The position numbers and the translations under genes are program-made. From positions 225,072 through 289,071 of the forward strand of contig JAJFGU010000022.1 in NCBI GenBank assembly GCA_021775955.1: 64,000 bases of DNA, given 5' to 3'. Below the pieces are notes generated by a model. The model was not told the DNA's origin. It did no database searches and saw only the letters and a list, made by a program, of their open reading frames with translations. Source of the stretch: Alphaproteobacteria bacterium (GTDB lineage Bacteria; Pseudomonadota; Alphaproteobacteria; Micavibrionales; Micavibrionaceae). This document shows positions 17,842-27,476 of the stretch, piece by piece; position 1 is the stretch's first letter, and the number at the start of each line of letters is the position of its first letter.

Positions 17842-18727
17842 AGGGCGCAACCTGCAGCCCAACCTTGAATCCCAAAAGAAGGACATGCCTTCTTCCTCAA
17901 AGTTTGAATTATGGAAAATAAAATGGAGGGTATTGGGAACAGCTCTTGTTTTGGGGCTGGTATCGCTCACTTTATTTTCCTCTGTTCCCGCTGCAGCCGA
18001 AACACCGGAAGAAAAAGGCTTTGCCGTGGCCGCGCGTTCTGACCGCTCCGATCGCGGTTTTAACGACAGCATTGTCGACATGACCATGATCCTGCACAAC
18101 GCCCATGGACAGGAAACCAGCCGCAGCCTCAAGACCAAAACCCTCGAAGTGCCCGATGAATCACTGGGCGATAAGAGCGTTGTTGTTTTTGAAAGCCCGG
18201 CCGATATATCCGGCACCGCGCTTTTATCTCATGCGCGGATTCTTGACCCGGACAATCAGTGGCTTTACCTCCCGGCGCTAAAGCGCATCAAGCGTATTTC
18301 ATCCGTGAATAAATCCGGTCCGTTTGTCGGCAGCGAATTCGCCTTTGAAGACTTCACCGCGCTTGAGCTTGGCAAGTATGATTACAAATATATCAAAGAA
18401 GAGCCTTGCGGTGATATGACCTGCGACGTGCTTGAGCGCACACCGAAATACGAACATTCCGGCTATAGCAAACAGCTTTCCTGGATCGACCAGAGCGTCT
18501 ATCAGGTCCGTAAGGTTGAGTTTTACGACCGCCGCGGCGGTCTGTTGAAAGTTCTGGACCTCACCGATTACCGTGAATATGACGGCGGTATCTGGCGCAC
18601 CCATAAAATGCACATGGAAAACAAACAGACCGGAAAAAGCACAGACCTCATTTATTCCGATTACAAATTCAAAACCGGTATGAATAATAACGATTTTGAA
18701 AAAGGTGTCTTAAAACGTGTTCGCTAG
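17810..18727 (+). CDS. LolA-like periplasmic protein (outer membrane lipoprotein-sorting type)
   Basis: 305 residues, with AAGGAG ending 9 bases before the ATG at 17810, supporting this start although it lies within the exporter gene. A basic, non-hydrophobic N-terminus of about 40 residues precedes the membrane segment VLGTALVLGLVSLTLFSS and a PAAAE cleavage-like site. The mature part has the COG2834 pattern: strands around MTMILHNAHGQE, DKSVVVFESPADISGTALL, WLYLPALKRIKRIS, GSEFAFEDFTALEL. This fold holds acyl chains in a half-barrel. Between an RND pump and a barrel, it is likely the periplasmic carrier of the exported lipid (inference). The next gene overlaps its end by 11 bp. Confidence 0.82.
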   Translation: MKMLSLKPLSKGRNLQPNLESQKKDMPSSSKFELWKIKWRVLGTALVLGLVSLTLFSSVPAAAETPEEKGFAVAARSDRSDRGFNDSIVDMTMILHNAHGQETSRSLKTKTLEVPDESLGDKSVVVFESPADISGTALLSHARILDPDNQWLYLPALKRIKRISSVNKSGPFVGSEFAFEDFTALELGKYDYKYIKEEPCGDMTCDVLERTPKYEHSGYSKQLSWIDQSVYQVRKVEFYDRRGGLLKVLDLTDYREYDGGIWRTHKMHMENKQTGKSTDLIYSDYKFKTGMNNNDFEKGVLKRVR

Positions 18728-19901
18728 GTTTTTACTAAGCTCCCTCCTCATCATTCTCCCCGTGTCAGCAATGGCCGGGGAGATCGACGTTTCGGGCTTT
18801 GTCGGTTTAGAGACCCGCGTCTTTACCCAAAGCCCGCAGCACACCGATCAGGAAAGCAACCCGGAAGTATCCGCCATCTTCAATCCTGAATTTCGCTACC
18901 GCAACGGCGACCATCAATTCAGCTTCATCCCTTTTTACCGCCGTGACAGCCGCGATGAAGAGCGCTCCCATTTTGACGTCCGCGAAGCCTATTGGCTTTA
19001 TGTTGATGATGACTGGGAATTTCTAACCGGGATTAATAAAATCTTCTGGGGCGTGGCCGAGTCCCGCCATTTGGTCGACATCATCAACCAAACCGATACG
19101 GTTGAAGACCTCGACGGAGAAGACAAGCTGGGCCAGCCGATGGTGTCCGTGACCAAATACAACGATTGGGGTCAGGTCAGCATCTTTGCTCTGCCCGGCT
19201 TTCGTGAGCGCACATTCCCCGGCTCTGATGGTCGGTTTCGTGGGCCCTTACTGGTTGACACCGACAACGCCCGCTATGAATCCGGCGAGAAGGAAAAACA
19301 TGTCGATTTTGCGGCGCGCTATTCCCATTATTTCGGTGACTGGGATGTGGGGCTGTCGCATTTTTACGGCACGGGCCGCGAACCGCGCCTTGTTTTAAAC
19401 ACAGCCGGCACAGCACTCGAGCCACATTACGACATCATCAACCAGACCGGCACCGACATCCAATACACCATGAATGCGTGGCTGTGGAAGTTTGAAGGCA
19501 TCTTTCGCGAAGGCCAGGGCGAGGCCTTCGCCGCCGCCACAGGCGGGTTTGAATACACTTTTTATCAGGTCTTTGAAAGCGCCGCTGATATCGGCGTGCT
19601 CACGGAATATCATTATGACGGGCGGCATGCGGACGCACCCGCCACAGGCTTTGACAGCGATATCTTTATCGGCGCGCGCCTGGCCATGAACGATATTCAG
19701 GACACGGAAGTCCTGGCCGGATTTTCCATCGACCCAGATAGTGACGAAGTTTTTTATAATCTGGAAGCCCAGCGCCGCATCGGCAACAATTATGAACTGG
19801 AACTACGCGCGCGCTTTTTTAGCGGCGGCGATCCGGGCGAAGCCTCTTTTCCATTGGAAAAGGATGACTATATTCAAATTCGCTTCGCCCGGTATTTTTA
19901 A
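18717..19901 (+). CDS. Outer-membrane beta-barrel protein of the RND module
   Basis: 394 residues. A signal peptide ends at about residue 21 (LLIILPVSAMAGE). The rest alternates polar and apolar residues in amphipathic strands with Asp/Gly-rich turns, and ends in an aromatic-rich strand finishing IQIRFARYF; a C-terminal Phe is the BAM recognition mark. Length suits a 14-18 strand barrel. Not recognisable as a TolC-type trunk. Third gene after the exporter and LolA-like protein, with an 11 bp overlap, so it is probably the outer-membrane partner. Similar three-gene sets occur in other proteobacteria, but I cannot name a characterised one. Confidence 0.75.
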   Translation: MFARFLLSSLLIILPVSAMAGEIDVSGFVGLETRVFTQSPQHTDQESNPEVSAIFNPEFRYRNGDHQFSFIPFYRRDSRDEERSHFDVREAYWLYVDDDWEFLTGINKIFWGVAESRHLVDIINQTDTVEDLDGEDKLGQPMVSVTKYNDWGQVSIFALPGFRERTFPGSDGRFRGPLLVDTDNARYESGEKEKHVDFAARYSHYFGDWDVGLSHFYGTGREPRLVLNTAGTALEPHYDIINQTGTDIQYTMNAWLWKFEGIFREGQGEAFAAATGGFEYTFYQVFESAADIGVLTEYHYDGRHADAPATGFDSDIFIGARLAMNDIQDTEVLAGFSIDPDSDEVFYNLEAQRRIGNNYELELRARFFSGGDPGEASFPLEKDDYIQIRFARYF

Positions 19902-19932
19902 AACCACCAACAAAGAAAGAGAAATGCGGCGA

Positions 19933-20009
19933 AAACCTTGAATTTCGAGAACCGCATCGCAGAATACTTTGGCGTATTTGAGAAGTGGAAGCGCAGAAAT
20001 TTAAGGTTT
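19933..20009. repeat. Long-stem inverted repeat between barrel gene and haem-protein gene
   Basis: AAACCTTGAATTTC at 19933-19946 pairs with GAAATTTAAGGTTT at 19996-20009 (14 pairs counting one G-T), enclosing about 49 bases with an inner AATAC/GTATT hairpin. There is no T-run, so it is not a typical intrinsic terminator. It lies between two convergent genes and might stop transcription from both sides or mark an RNA end. Confidence 0.45.
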
Positions 20010-20031
20010 GCAGGCCATTTATCGAACTTTG

Positions 20032-20952
20032 TTATTCGAAGATGGTGACGCTGATCGCGCCGCCCAGCTCACCGAGCTTACCGCCTTCTTTTTTGCCGCC
20101 GGTAATATCAAGCTCACCCTTAGGGTCACCGTGGCAGCCTAAGCAACCTTCCTTATAATATTCAGGAAGAATAAAACGGAACGCTGTCTTGTCCCCTTCT
20201 GTCACGTCTTCCGAAAAGGTCTTATCCTTTTCGTAGCCTTCAGATTTGAACATTGTCTCAATGACATTATGCTCCCATTTATCAGGACGGTTCTTTCTGT
20301 TGCGCACATATTCTTTCGGAGCCGTCAGTTTGATCTTCGCCTTACCGGCAAGAGATTCTGATGTCTTCGATGCAACCTGAGCAGCAAAAATAGCGGGCAA
20401 AAACCCTTTCAGACCTTTTCCTTTTTCATTGATCAGACCCTGCGCATCATTCATCACAGAACCAATAGCATCCAGTTGTGCCTGCAGGAACTGCCCCTGC
20501 TTGGTGCCTGTATCAACAGCCAGATCATGGCCGGTCGCCGCTTTATAATTGGCTTTGGCCTCATTAACAACGAAATCAGCCGTTAACCCTTTATCGCCAA
20601 GCTCAGGATCGTTGATCTTTGCCTGATGCTTGGAGATAACAGCACGCGCCGATCTGAATAATGTTGCCATATCTTTGGCAAGATCTTCATTGCTCGCTTC
20701 GGCTGCCGGGGCAGGTGCTTCGGCGACAGGTTCGGCCGGAGCCTCTGCCTCTTCTGCAACCGCTTCAGCAACAGATTCTTCTGCAGCCGGTTCAGCCACC
20801 GCTTCTTCAACGGCCGGAGCCTCTGCAGTTGTTGCAGCTTCCACCGCAGGCTCCTCTTCAGCCATAGCTGTAGATACGCCGTGGGCGCTAATAACCAGCG
20901 CCAATGCAGAAACAAAAAACAAACCGTGTAAGGTTCTTAATTTGATAAACAT
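20032..20952 (-). CDS. Periplasmic Tll0287-like (DUF3365) c-type haem protein
   Basis: 306 residues from the ATG at 20952, which follows GAGGGAG; an upstream in-frame ATG at 21036 lacks a site. A signal peptide (LFFVSALALVISAHGVSTAMAE) is followed by a low-complexity Ala/Glu/Pro/Val linker to about residue 85. The globular part ends with CLGCH at 270-274, a single c-type haem site, followed by GDPKGELDITGG and KLGELGGAISVTIF. These are the hallmarks of the Tll0287-like domain (DUF3365), a haem sensor fold. Probably membrane-anchored or periplasmic. It lies divergently upstream of a hybrid kinase, so a role in redox or gas sensing is plausible. Confidence 0.78.
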   Translation of the reverse strand: MFIKLRTLHGLFFVSALALVISAHGVSTAMAEEEPAVEAATTAEAPAVEEAVAEPAAEESVAEAVAEEAEAPAEPVAEAPAPAAEASNEDLAKDMATLFRSARAVISKHQAKINDPELGDKGLTADFVVNEAKANYKAATGHDLAVDTGTKQGQFLQAQLDAIGSVMNDAQGLINEKGKGLKGFLPAIFAAQVASKTSESLAGKAKIKLTAPKEYVRNRKNRPDKWEHNVIETMFKSEGYEKDKTFSEDVTEGDKTAFRFILPEYYKEGCLGCHGDPKGELDITGGKKEGGKLGELGGAISVTIFE

Positions 20953-21183
20953 ATTTCGAAACTCCCTCTCTGGGTTCTGGGATGTAAGACAAGAAACGCA
21001 ACACGAGTGAACTGTTAGGATAGTACTACATAGCATAAAACTGCAAGACCGAAAAAATATGCCTGCGATATGCTCTCGTATGCGCTTGGTTCATTACTCT
21101 CGGATATCTTGCGAAACAAAGGGGGGGTTGTCACAATAGCAGAGGCAGGATCTATAAAATTTAATATACGTTAGGGTGAAATC

Positions 21184-23130
21184 GTGGGCGACCCAAAGAC
21201 TTTAGAGCGCGAACATTTTGATATTATAAAAATCCCTGAAGAAAGCCCGCACCCTATTCTTCAATTTTCCTATGACAATGAATTTATGTACGGCAACATT
21301 GCCTCACAGGATCTTCTGGCTTACAGAAACCAAAAGACAGGGGATGATATCCAGTCAATTTTATTGGATAACCTGGCCAAGGTCATTAAGCAAAACACAC
21401 CCGAAACGATTGAAGTCGAAACAGAAAGCAAGGTGTTCTCGCTTGATTTTGTGCCTTTCCAGCAAGACCGCTATGTCAATATATATGGGACAGACATAAC
21501 GCAGCGCAAAAAGGCAGAAGAAAAGCTCGAAAAATACGCACGTGAACTGGTGTCCGCCAAAGAAAAGGCAGAAGAAGCCACTTTGGCCAAAAGCCAGTTC
21601 CTTGCGACAATGAGCCATGAAATCCGTACACCTATGAACGGCATTATTGGAACCGCCAACCTTCTTACGGGCACAAGACTGAATAAAAAACAACAAACCT
21701 ACGTCTCTACAGTCGTGCGATCCGGTGAAATGCTGCTTCACATTGTGAATGAGATCCTGGATTTCTCTAAAATCGAATCGGGCATGCTTTCGCTTGCACC
21801 AGAAGCATTCAATTTTTATCACTGCCTGGATGACATACACAGCTTGTTTGCCCCGGTAGCCTCGGAAAAAGGCCTCCTCTTTGAACTTAAGAGAGACAAC
21901 AACCTGCCCGTCTACATTATTGGCGATGAGGGGCGCATTCGACAAATACTGACCAACCTCATCAATAATGCTGTTAAATTTACCGAGCGCGGCAGTGTCA
22001 CGCTGAATGTTCACCTGAAAAAAACAACGAAGAAGAAAACAGATATAGAATTTTCAGTTATAGACACCGGCATAGGCATTGCCGAAGACAAACTGGACAA
22101 GGTTTTTGAAACATTCACCCAGCTTGATAGCTCCACAATACGCAAAGCTGGTGGCACCGGACTGGGACTCAGCCTTTGCAAATCCTTTGTCGAAATGATG
22201 GGCGGTCAACTTGATCTCACAAGCCAGAAAGGACAAGGATCAACGTTCTGTTTTACAATTTCTGTTCCACTTCCCACACAAAAAGCCATTGAACAAGCCG
22301 TAGAAAGGCAAAAGCCACCTCAAACCGATATTAAAGTAAACGCCTGCGTCCTGCTGGTTGAAGATATGAAAACCAATCAATTTGTTGCCACGGAAACCTT
22401 GAAGAACATTGGATGCAGCGTAGATTTAGCTGAAAACGGCAAGCAAGCCGTCGAAAAAGCACAAAAGAAAAAATACGACCTGGTCCTTATGGACTGCCAT
22501 ATGCCTGTGATGGACGGCTATGAAGCAACAGAAAAAATTCGAAAAGACAGCAAGAAAAACAAGGCCACGCCCATCGTTGCCCTGACGGCCAATATCTTAA
22601 AAGAAGATAAGGATAGATGTCTTGAAGTGGGAATGAATGATGTTTTGATAAAACCCATCGATCAACATGCTCTGCTACAACTCATGCTCCAGGAGGATAA
22701 CATATTAGCTCTCGCTGAAAAAAAGACAAAGCCGAAACTCAGGAAAAGAAAACCTGTCAAAAAAAGTACGGCCAAGAAAAAACCTGGCCCTCAGATCGAC
22801 CAGGACGTCCTGGAGGGCCTCTTCTCCTCTTTTGGTGACAAAGCCACTACCGTCATCCAGATTGGTCTGGAGGATGCCGAGAAATGTATGAATGAAATTG
22901 AAAAGGCCCTGAAAGAAAAAGATTTAGAATCATTAGGGCTCGAAGCCCACGCTCTGAAATCTGTGGTTCGCCAGATAGGTGCCATGAAAATGGGTGAAAC
23001 CGCCCTTGCTCTGGAAACAAAAGGGAAAGATGGCCACTTCAAAGATATAGAAAAGCTATACAGCGAGCTTTGCGACAGCTTTAAGACAGTCAAACAAAAC
23101 CTGACTGAGCATATTCAACCGTCAGCTTAA
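21184..23130 (+). CDS. Soluble hybrid sensor kinase (PAS-HisKA-HATPase-REC-Hpt)
   Basis: 648 residues, GTG start at 21184 after a TTAGGGTG site; no membrane helix, so cytosolic. A PAS-like domain (about 10-108, ending [15 protein letters not shown]) and a coiled coil are followed by the phosphoacceptor H145 in [10 protein letters not shown]. The ATPase shows the N box ([13 protein letters not shown]), D294 in VIDTGIGIA and the G2 box GGTGLGLSL. The receiver has D394 and phospho-D437 in [13 protein letters not shown] and K490 in LIKPID. A Lys-rich linker leads to an Hpt domain with H589 in [14 protein letters not shown] complete four-step phosphorelay in one chain. Partner is likely the CheY-like protein encoded convergently just downstream. 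Confidence 0.93.
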   Translation: MGDPKTLEREHFDIIKIPEESPHPILQFSYDNEFMYGNIASQDLLAYRNQKTGDDIQSILLDNLAKVIKQNTPETIEVETESKVFSLDFVPFQQDRYVNIYGTDITQRKKAEEKLEKYARELVSAKEKAEEATLAKSQFLATMSHEIRTPMNGIIGTANLLTGTRLNKKQQTYVSTVVRSGEMLLHIVNEILDFSKIESGMLSLAPEAFNFYHCLDDIHSLFAPVASEKGLLFELKRDNNLPVYIIGDEGRIRQILTNLINNAVKFTERGSVTLNVHLKKTTKKKTDIEFSVIDTGIGIAEDKLDKVFETFTQLDSSTIRKAGGTGLGLSLCKSFVEMMGGQLDLTSQKGQGSTFCFTISVPLPTQKAIEQAVERQKPPQTDIKVNACVLLVEDMKTNQFVATETLKNIGCSVDLAENGKQAVEKAQKKKYDLVLMDCHMPVMDGYEATEKIRKDSKKNKATPIVALTANILKEDKDRCLEVGMNDVLIKPIDQHALLQLMLQEDNILALAEKKTKPKLRKRKPVKKSTAKKKPGPQIDQDVLEGLFSSFGDKATTVIQIGLEDAEKCMNEIEKALKEKDLESLGLEAHALKSVVRQIGAMKMGETALALETKGKDGHFKDIEKLYSELCDSFKTVKQNLTEHIQPSA

Positions 23131-23490
23131 TAAGCCATTTCTTCTAAAAATTGACTCCAGCTTATCTTTTTTTGTCGGTTTGAGAATAAAACCATCAGCC
23201 CCAGCACTGATAGCCTCAGACTTTTTGTCTTCCCCCTCTACACCACTAAAAATAATAATTCGCGCAGACTTCCCATTCTCGGTCTCTCTGATCTCTTTCA
23301 TCAACTCCAGACCGTCTTCTTTTTTTAGATGCCAGTCTAACAAGATGGCATCGACAGGCTTACGTTTAATGAGATCAATAGTTTCTTCACCGTTTTGTGC
23401 TTCTATCATCTCAAAACCCAGCTCGTTCAAATATAAACCGCTGGTATAGCGCGACATCTTAACATCATCGACAACAAGGCATGTTTTCAT
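23122..23490 (-). CDS. Stand-alone CheY-like response regulator
   Basis: 122 residues, receiver domain only. D8/D9 in VVDDVKMSR, phospho-D52 in [12 protein letters not shown], Ser82 in the position of the conserved Thr/Ser (IIFSG) and K104 in LKPTKK are all present. With no output domain it must act by protein contact, for instance on a motor, a chemoreceptor complex or a kinase. Its 3' end overlaps the convergent kinase gene by 9 bp, and the chemoreceptor gene lies immediately upstream on the same strand (22 bp gap). Either partner is possible. Confidence 0.9.
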   Translation of the reverse strand: MKTCLVVDDVKMSRYTSGLYLNELGFEMIEAQNGEETIDLIKRKPVDAILLDWHLKKEDGLELMKEIRETENGKSARIIIFSGVEGEDKKSEAISAGADGFILKPTKKDKLESIFRRNGLLS

Positions 23491-23512
23491 TTTCGTTCCC
23501 CTTTAACAGCTG

Positions 23513-25402
23513 TTAATTGGCCTTAATATTTGCAAGGAAGACCTCAACCTCGTCACGCAAAGCAGTGTTCTTACTCAAAAGATCATTGGCAGCTTCTTTC
23601 AAAACGGACGCGGCCTTATCAGTATCACCAGAAGCAGTCTTAATATGAGAAGATGTTTCCGATACCGTCGTTGTACTATCCAGCGCGCTTTGCATCGAGC
23701 GAACAATTTCCTGCACGGCCGCCCCCTGCTCTTCCATACCTGCAGAAACAGCGGTCATAATTTGTTCCATTTCATGAATGGTGCTTGATACATCTTCAAT
23801 GCCCTGGACGTTCTTGATCGTTTCCTGCTGTATCTGTGTTATCTGCTCACCAATATCAGCCGTGGCATTGGCCGTTTGCGTCGCCAGATTCTTTACTTCC
23901 GTTGCCACAACAGCAAAACCCTTACCCATTTCCCCGGCCCGCGCAGCTTCAATTGTAGCATTGAGAGCAAGCAAATTGGTCTGCTCTGCAATATCCGAAA
24001 TAAGACTAATAACATCACCAATACTTTCTGATTTTTGCCTCAGAGTTTCCATCCCTTTGCCGGCTATATCCGATTTCTCGACCGCTTCTTTTGCAATCCT
24101 GTTGGAATTGGTTAACTGCGTATTGATCTCGGCAATTGATGCTGACAGCTCTTCGGTTGTTGATGATACGACATTGACATTACTGGTTGCGCTCTCTGAC
24201 GCCGCAGCCAACTCGGTCGATTGCTGCGCTCCGTTTTCTGCTAATTTTGAAAGATCGCCCGCAGTGCCCTGCAAACTACCAAGCGATGAAGATAACTCTT
24301 CGATAAATCCAGATACATTAATATCAAAATTATCCGTTAATTTTTCGAGCTCTTTATTTCGTGCTTCAATCTTGCCTGTCTGCTCATCTCTCTCGGCACT
24401 CAACTTGTTTGTTTCGATTCTGTTATCTTTAAACACTTGAAGCGCCTCGGCAAGACGCCCCATTTCGGTCTTCGTAACTGGTGGCACCTGTATATCTACA
24501 TTGCCCTCGGCCAACTCTTTCATCGAGGCAACAATCCTATTAATAGGAACAATCAACGATGTGATGCTAGACAGCGTAATAACAACTGCCGCAATCATCG
24601 CCATCACCATAACAAGTGTCGCTTTTGCAATATTGCCTTCTGCTGTTTTCGCTGCCTCTTCGGTTTTGGCAATCACCTCATTTGCATTGGCTATGGTTTG
24701 ATCAGCGGTAGACAAAGCTTTTTCTGCTGCTATTTTTGCATACTCCTTTTGCTGCTCTACAAGATGTTCGAAAATAGCTGTCGCCGCCAAAGCCTCCCGG
24801 CGCGCTTCCGCTAACAGCGCATTGCCCTGAACCCGATTTTCATCGACAAAGGAATCAACGGCCTGAATGGAAAGGTCGTAGATTTTTTCTACATGGGCTT
24901 GAATCTTTAAAACCTCTTCAGGTGCATAAGTCGAAACCTTTTTAAGCGTCTTCTCAAGCTCCGCCTTACTCTCCTCTGCATTGCTTTCGGACTCGTTGAG
25001 CCAACTGGCCGACAAATCAGTCAGCCAGTATCTTAATTCACCAAAAAATAGTTGTGCATTTTCAATGGACTCAAGACGGTGGGCGGCACCCCCTTCTTCT
25101 TTAATAACACTTTGTATTTCTATAGATACATCTCTCATACCCTCAATGTCGGTCTGCATGTCGAGCATGGTACGATGAAGACTTATAGTATTATAACCGC
25201 TGAATAAATTGGTGCAGACCAAGGCAAGAAGAAGAAAACCGGATAAAATCGATAACTTTACTTTAATACTAAGAAGGTCAAAAAACCCAGGACCGTTTTT
25301 CTCTTTTGATTTTGTTTTTTTCTTACCCTTTTCTTTCCCTTTAACTTTAGCCTTTTTAGTACCCTCTTGGTCCTGTTTCTTCCCTGCTTTTAGTTTATTC
25401 AT
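23513..25402 (-). CDS. Methyl-accepting chemotaxis protein
   Basis: 629 residues from the ATG at 25402, six bases after GGAGAGG; ATGs at 25408 and 25417 are alternatives. A very basic cytosolic N-terminus of about 45 residues (repeated [13 protein letters not shown] runs) precedes TM1 (about 50-75). A helical periplasmic domain of about 200 residues, TM2 ([14 protein letters not shown]), HAMP ([19 protein letters not shown]) and a signalling domain follow. The hairpin tip reads [24 protein letters not shown] in positions; here [17 protein letters not shown] is the conserved core. No NWETF-type tail for CheR docking. It follows the XRE gene and probably shares signalling with the adjacent receiver. 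Confidence 0.93.
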   Translation of the reverse strand: MNKLKAGKKQDQEGTKKAKVKGKEKGKKKTKSKEKNGPGFFDLLSIKVKLSILSGFLLLALVCTNLFSGYNTISLHRTMLDMQTDIEGMRDVSIEIQSVIKEEGGAAHRLESIENAQLFFGELRYWLTDLSASWLNESESNAEESKAELEKTLKKVSTYAPEEVLKIQAHVEKIYDLSIQAVDSFVDENRVQGNALLAEARREALAATAIFEHLVEQQKEYAKIAAEKALSTADQTIANANEVIAKTEEAAKTAEGNIAKATLVMVMAMIAAVVITLSSITSLIVPINRIVASMKELAEGNVDIQVPPVTKTEMGRLAEALQVFKDNRIETNKLSAERDEQTGKIEARNKELEKLTDNFDINVSGFIEELSSSLGSLQGTAGDLSKLAENGAQQSTELAAASESATSNVNVVSSTTEELSASIAEINTQLTNSNRIAKEAVEKSDIAGKGMETLRQKSESIGDVISLISDIAEQTNLLALNATIEAARAGEMGKGFAVVATEVKNLATQTANATADIGEQITQIQQETIKNVQGIEDVSSTIHEMEQIMTAVSAGMEEQGAAVQEIVRSMQSALDSTTTVSETSSHIKTASGDTDKAASVLKEAANDLLSKNTALRDEVEVFLANIKAN

Positions 25403-25545
25403 GGTCATCCTCTCCATGTTAATAAATGCGGCCCAAGTACTATTATGACTGTGACAGATAATGTTTGTCAAAAAAACATATACAAACAAAACCCCTACAG
25501 TGGCATTCTTCTAGACTCAGAAATCAGTAAGACTTGCCAGTAAGG

Positions 25546-25908
25546 TTAATCAGACAGGATATCCACCACAAGGCATATTTTATGTTTGAGAGCGTTATCG
25601 CGTAAGTTTAGCAGCTTCATATAGGCTTCATACGCCACTTTATCTTTTTGCGACGCCAATTTAAAATTGTCAGAATCCTGAGACACCATCCCTTCAAAAA
25701 AATGCTCATAAGAAATGCCAAGATATTTTTTGAGCGTATAGAGCCTGTCTATAGGAAAACGATTTTGACCTGATTCGTATTTTTGGACTTGTTGAGAGCT
25801 AACACCCAAATGAGTAGCAACATCATGCTGCGACAAATTCATTTCCATCCGCAAATTACGTAAATTTTGTCCAATGATTTTTGCTTCGGGAGGCACACGT
25901 TTCTTCAA
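25546..25908 (-). CDS. XRE-family HTH regulator
   Basis: 120 residues. Residues 12-66 are a Cro/CI-type helix-turn-helix: IGQNLRNLRMEMNLSQHDVA, then THLGVSSQQVQKYESGQN with the recognition helix. The remaining 50 residues are helical and may dimerise. It resembles the small alphaproteobacterial XRE regulators that read IGxRxRxxRxxxxxSQxxLA. It is divergent from the LexA-fold regulator at 26047, with an inverted repeat between them. Confidence 0.88.
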   Translation of the reverse strand: MKKRVPPEAKIIGQNLRNLRMEMNLSQHDVATHLGVSSQQVQKYESGQNRFPIDRLYTLKKYLGISYEHFFEGMVSQDSDNFKLASQKDKVAYEAYMKLLNLRDNALKHKICLVVDILSD

Positions 25909-25996
25909 CTCACTTTTCCTTTCTAGACATTTTTAGCATCAAATTTATACCATAGGTTGCATTAGGGTTTCTTTTTTAGTAATTTTCAAGCTATTT

Positions 25997-26011
25997 TTTC
26001 CAAAATGGAAA
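25997..26011. promoter_or_regulatory. Inverted repeat between two divergent regulators
   Basis: TTTCCAAAATGGAAA, six-base arms around three central A's, in the 138 bp AT-rich gap between the XRE and S24-like genes. Position and symmetry suit an operator for one of the two regulators. It appears only once, and AT-rich DNA yields such repeats by chance, so support is modest. Confidence 0.35.
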
Positions 26012-26046
26012 TATTTTGATTGTCTTATACATGCAATACTCATTTC

Positions 26047-26652
26047 ATGGATGCAGAATGGTTAAAGGCACAGTTCACCCTCAATCCCAAGAAAACCAAA
26101 TCCGCGCTGGCACATCTCATCGGTCTGGAACCCCCGGCGATAAGTAAAATCATTGGTGGCAAACGCCAGATTAAAGCCAGTGAATATGTCATGATGCGTA
26201 ATTTCTTCGGGCTGCCTTCAGACGGAGAAAAAGCGGTAAGCCATGGCCACCGCGACAGTAACCCCATGAACCTCAAAAACACTCTTGAAGAAGAGGGCGA
26301 CAACAACGGGGACTCACAATGGCATATCCCGGCTGACTTATTAACCGAACGAACAACAACACCGCCCGATAAAATTAAAACCTTCAAGGTTCTTGAAAAC
26401 ACCATGGCGCCGCAATTCAGGCTTGGCGACAATGTGATTGTCGATCTTTCCGATCAAACGCCTTCGCCGCCGGGAACCTTTATTATCACCGATGGCTATG
26501 GCCACCTGATACGGCAATGTGAACTTATGACAGGGTCAGAGCCGCCAAAAGTACAAATTTCTGCTTCGCAAAAAGATTTCCAGTCGCAAATTTTAGAGTT
26601 CGGAGAATTTCACATTATCGGCCGCGTGATTGCCAAGCTGCAATGGCTTTAG
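26047..26652 (+). CDS. S24/LexA-fold regulator with HTH, catalytic dyad apparently lost
   Basis: 201 residues from the ATG at 26047 (a TTG at 26020 is the alternative). Residues about 8-55 form a CI-like HTH (SALAHLIGLEPPAISKIIGGKRQI). Residues 105-200 have the S24 beta fold: FKVLENTMAPQFRLGDNVIVD, FIITDGYGHLIRQ, HIIGRVIAKLQW. In cleavable members the residue before M-x-P is Ser and the later strand has a Lys (VKR). Here these are T119 and L-I-R-Q, so self-cleavage is unlikely. It would then be a stable repressor or a ligand-type regulator. No phage genes nearby. The stop overlaps cysQ convergently by 4 bp. Confidence 0.75.
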   Translation: MDAEWLKAQFTLNPKKTKSALAHLIGLEPPAISKIIGGKRQIKASEYVMMRNFFGLPSDGEKAVSHGHRDSNPMNLKNTLEEEGDNNGDSQWHIPADLLTERTTTPPDKIKTFKVLENTMAPQFRLGDNVIVDLSDQTPSPPGTFIITDGYGHLIRQCELMTGSEPPKVQISASQKDFQSQILEFGEFHIIGRVIAKLQWL

Positions 26653-27476
26653 ACCGCATCATCAACAAAAGCTTTGTCGCCCCAGGCGATAAACTCCGGG
26701 TTTAAGAACTTCGGGTCAGCGCCGTCATAGCGCAAAGCCTTGCCGTCGGTATCCGTGATCACCCCGCCCGCAGCCCGCAACACCGCATCACCCGCAGCCG
26801 TATCCCATTCACAAGTCGGGCCAAAGCGCGGATAAATATCGGCCTTACCGGCAGCAATCACACATATCTTAAGCGAGCTGCCGCACTTTAATATCTTTGC
26901 TATCTTATGTTCTCCCAAAAACGCTTCCAGCTTTTGCCCACTACCATGGCTTTTGCTGGCAGCAATGGTTAACCCTTCCTTCGGCGGCGTACGCACATGA
27001 ATGGACTTTTCGTTATCGGTTTCTTCGAGCCAGCGCACAGCCGTGCCTTCCCCGTGGCCCGCATAAAGCTCACCCTTCGCCGGGGCGTAAACCACACCAA
27101 GAACGGGCTGACCCTTATGAATAAGCGCAATATTCACCGTGAAATCACTGCCACCACGGATAAATTCCCGCGTTCCATCCAGCGCATCAACCCGCCATGA
27201 ATATTCACTTTGCGACAAATCCGGAATGCGCCCGGCGGCTGTCGCCTCTTCGCCAATCATCGGCACATCCGGCGCAATCTCGGCCAACGCCTTTTCAATC
27301 AAGGCTTCGGCTTCCTGGTCGGCAATGGTAACGGGCGAGCCATCCGCCTTGACCTCAACACCCTGACCCTCAACATCATCAAAATATTTAAGCGTGATTT
27401 CCCCGGCCTCTAACGCCACGCGCCGAATTTGATTACACAGCGCTTTGGGATGGTCGAGAATTTTGCTAGACGGCAA
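26649..27476 (-). CDS. cysQ: 3'(2'),5'-bisphosphate nucleotidase CysQ
   Basis: 275 residues of the inositol monophosphatase fold. Metal site residues are visible in [10 protein letters not shown] (E-E) and [14 protein letters not shown] (D-x-x-D-G-T/S), and [15 protein letters not shown] is the closing W-D-x-A-A motif. It removes the 3' phosphate of PAP, the by-product of PAPS use, giving AMP. Last gene of the sulfate activation operon, overlapping cysNC by 11 bp, so made together with the PAPS-forming enzymes. Confidence 0.9.
   Translation of the reverse strand: MPSSKILDHPKALCNQIRRVALEAGEITLKYFDDVEGQGVEVKADGSPVTIADQEAEALIEKALAEIAPDVPMIGEEATAAGRIPDLSQSEYSWRVDALDGTREFIRGGSDFTVNIALIHKGQPVLGVVYAPAKGELYAGHGEGTAVRWLEETDNEKSIHVRTPPKEGLTIAASKSHGSGQKLEAFLGEHKIAKILKCGSSLKICVIAAGKADIYPRFGPTCEWDTAAGDAVLRAAGGVITDTDGKALRYDGADPKFLNPEFIAWGDKAFVDDAV

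Noticed and set aside
20630..21010. An Ala/Ser-rich plus-strand frame of 126 codons.
   Set aside because: It is the complement of the low-complexity Ala/Glu linker of the haem protein, so composition alone explains it.
25546..26652. Prophage immunity region.
   Set aside because: Two regulators only; no integrase, structural or lysis genes nearby.
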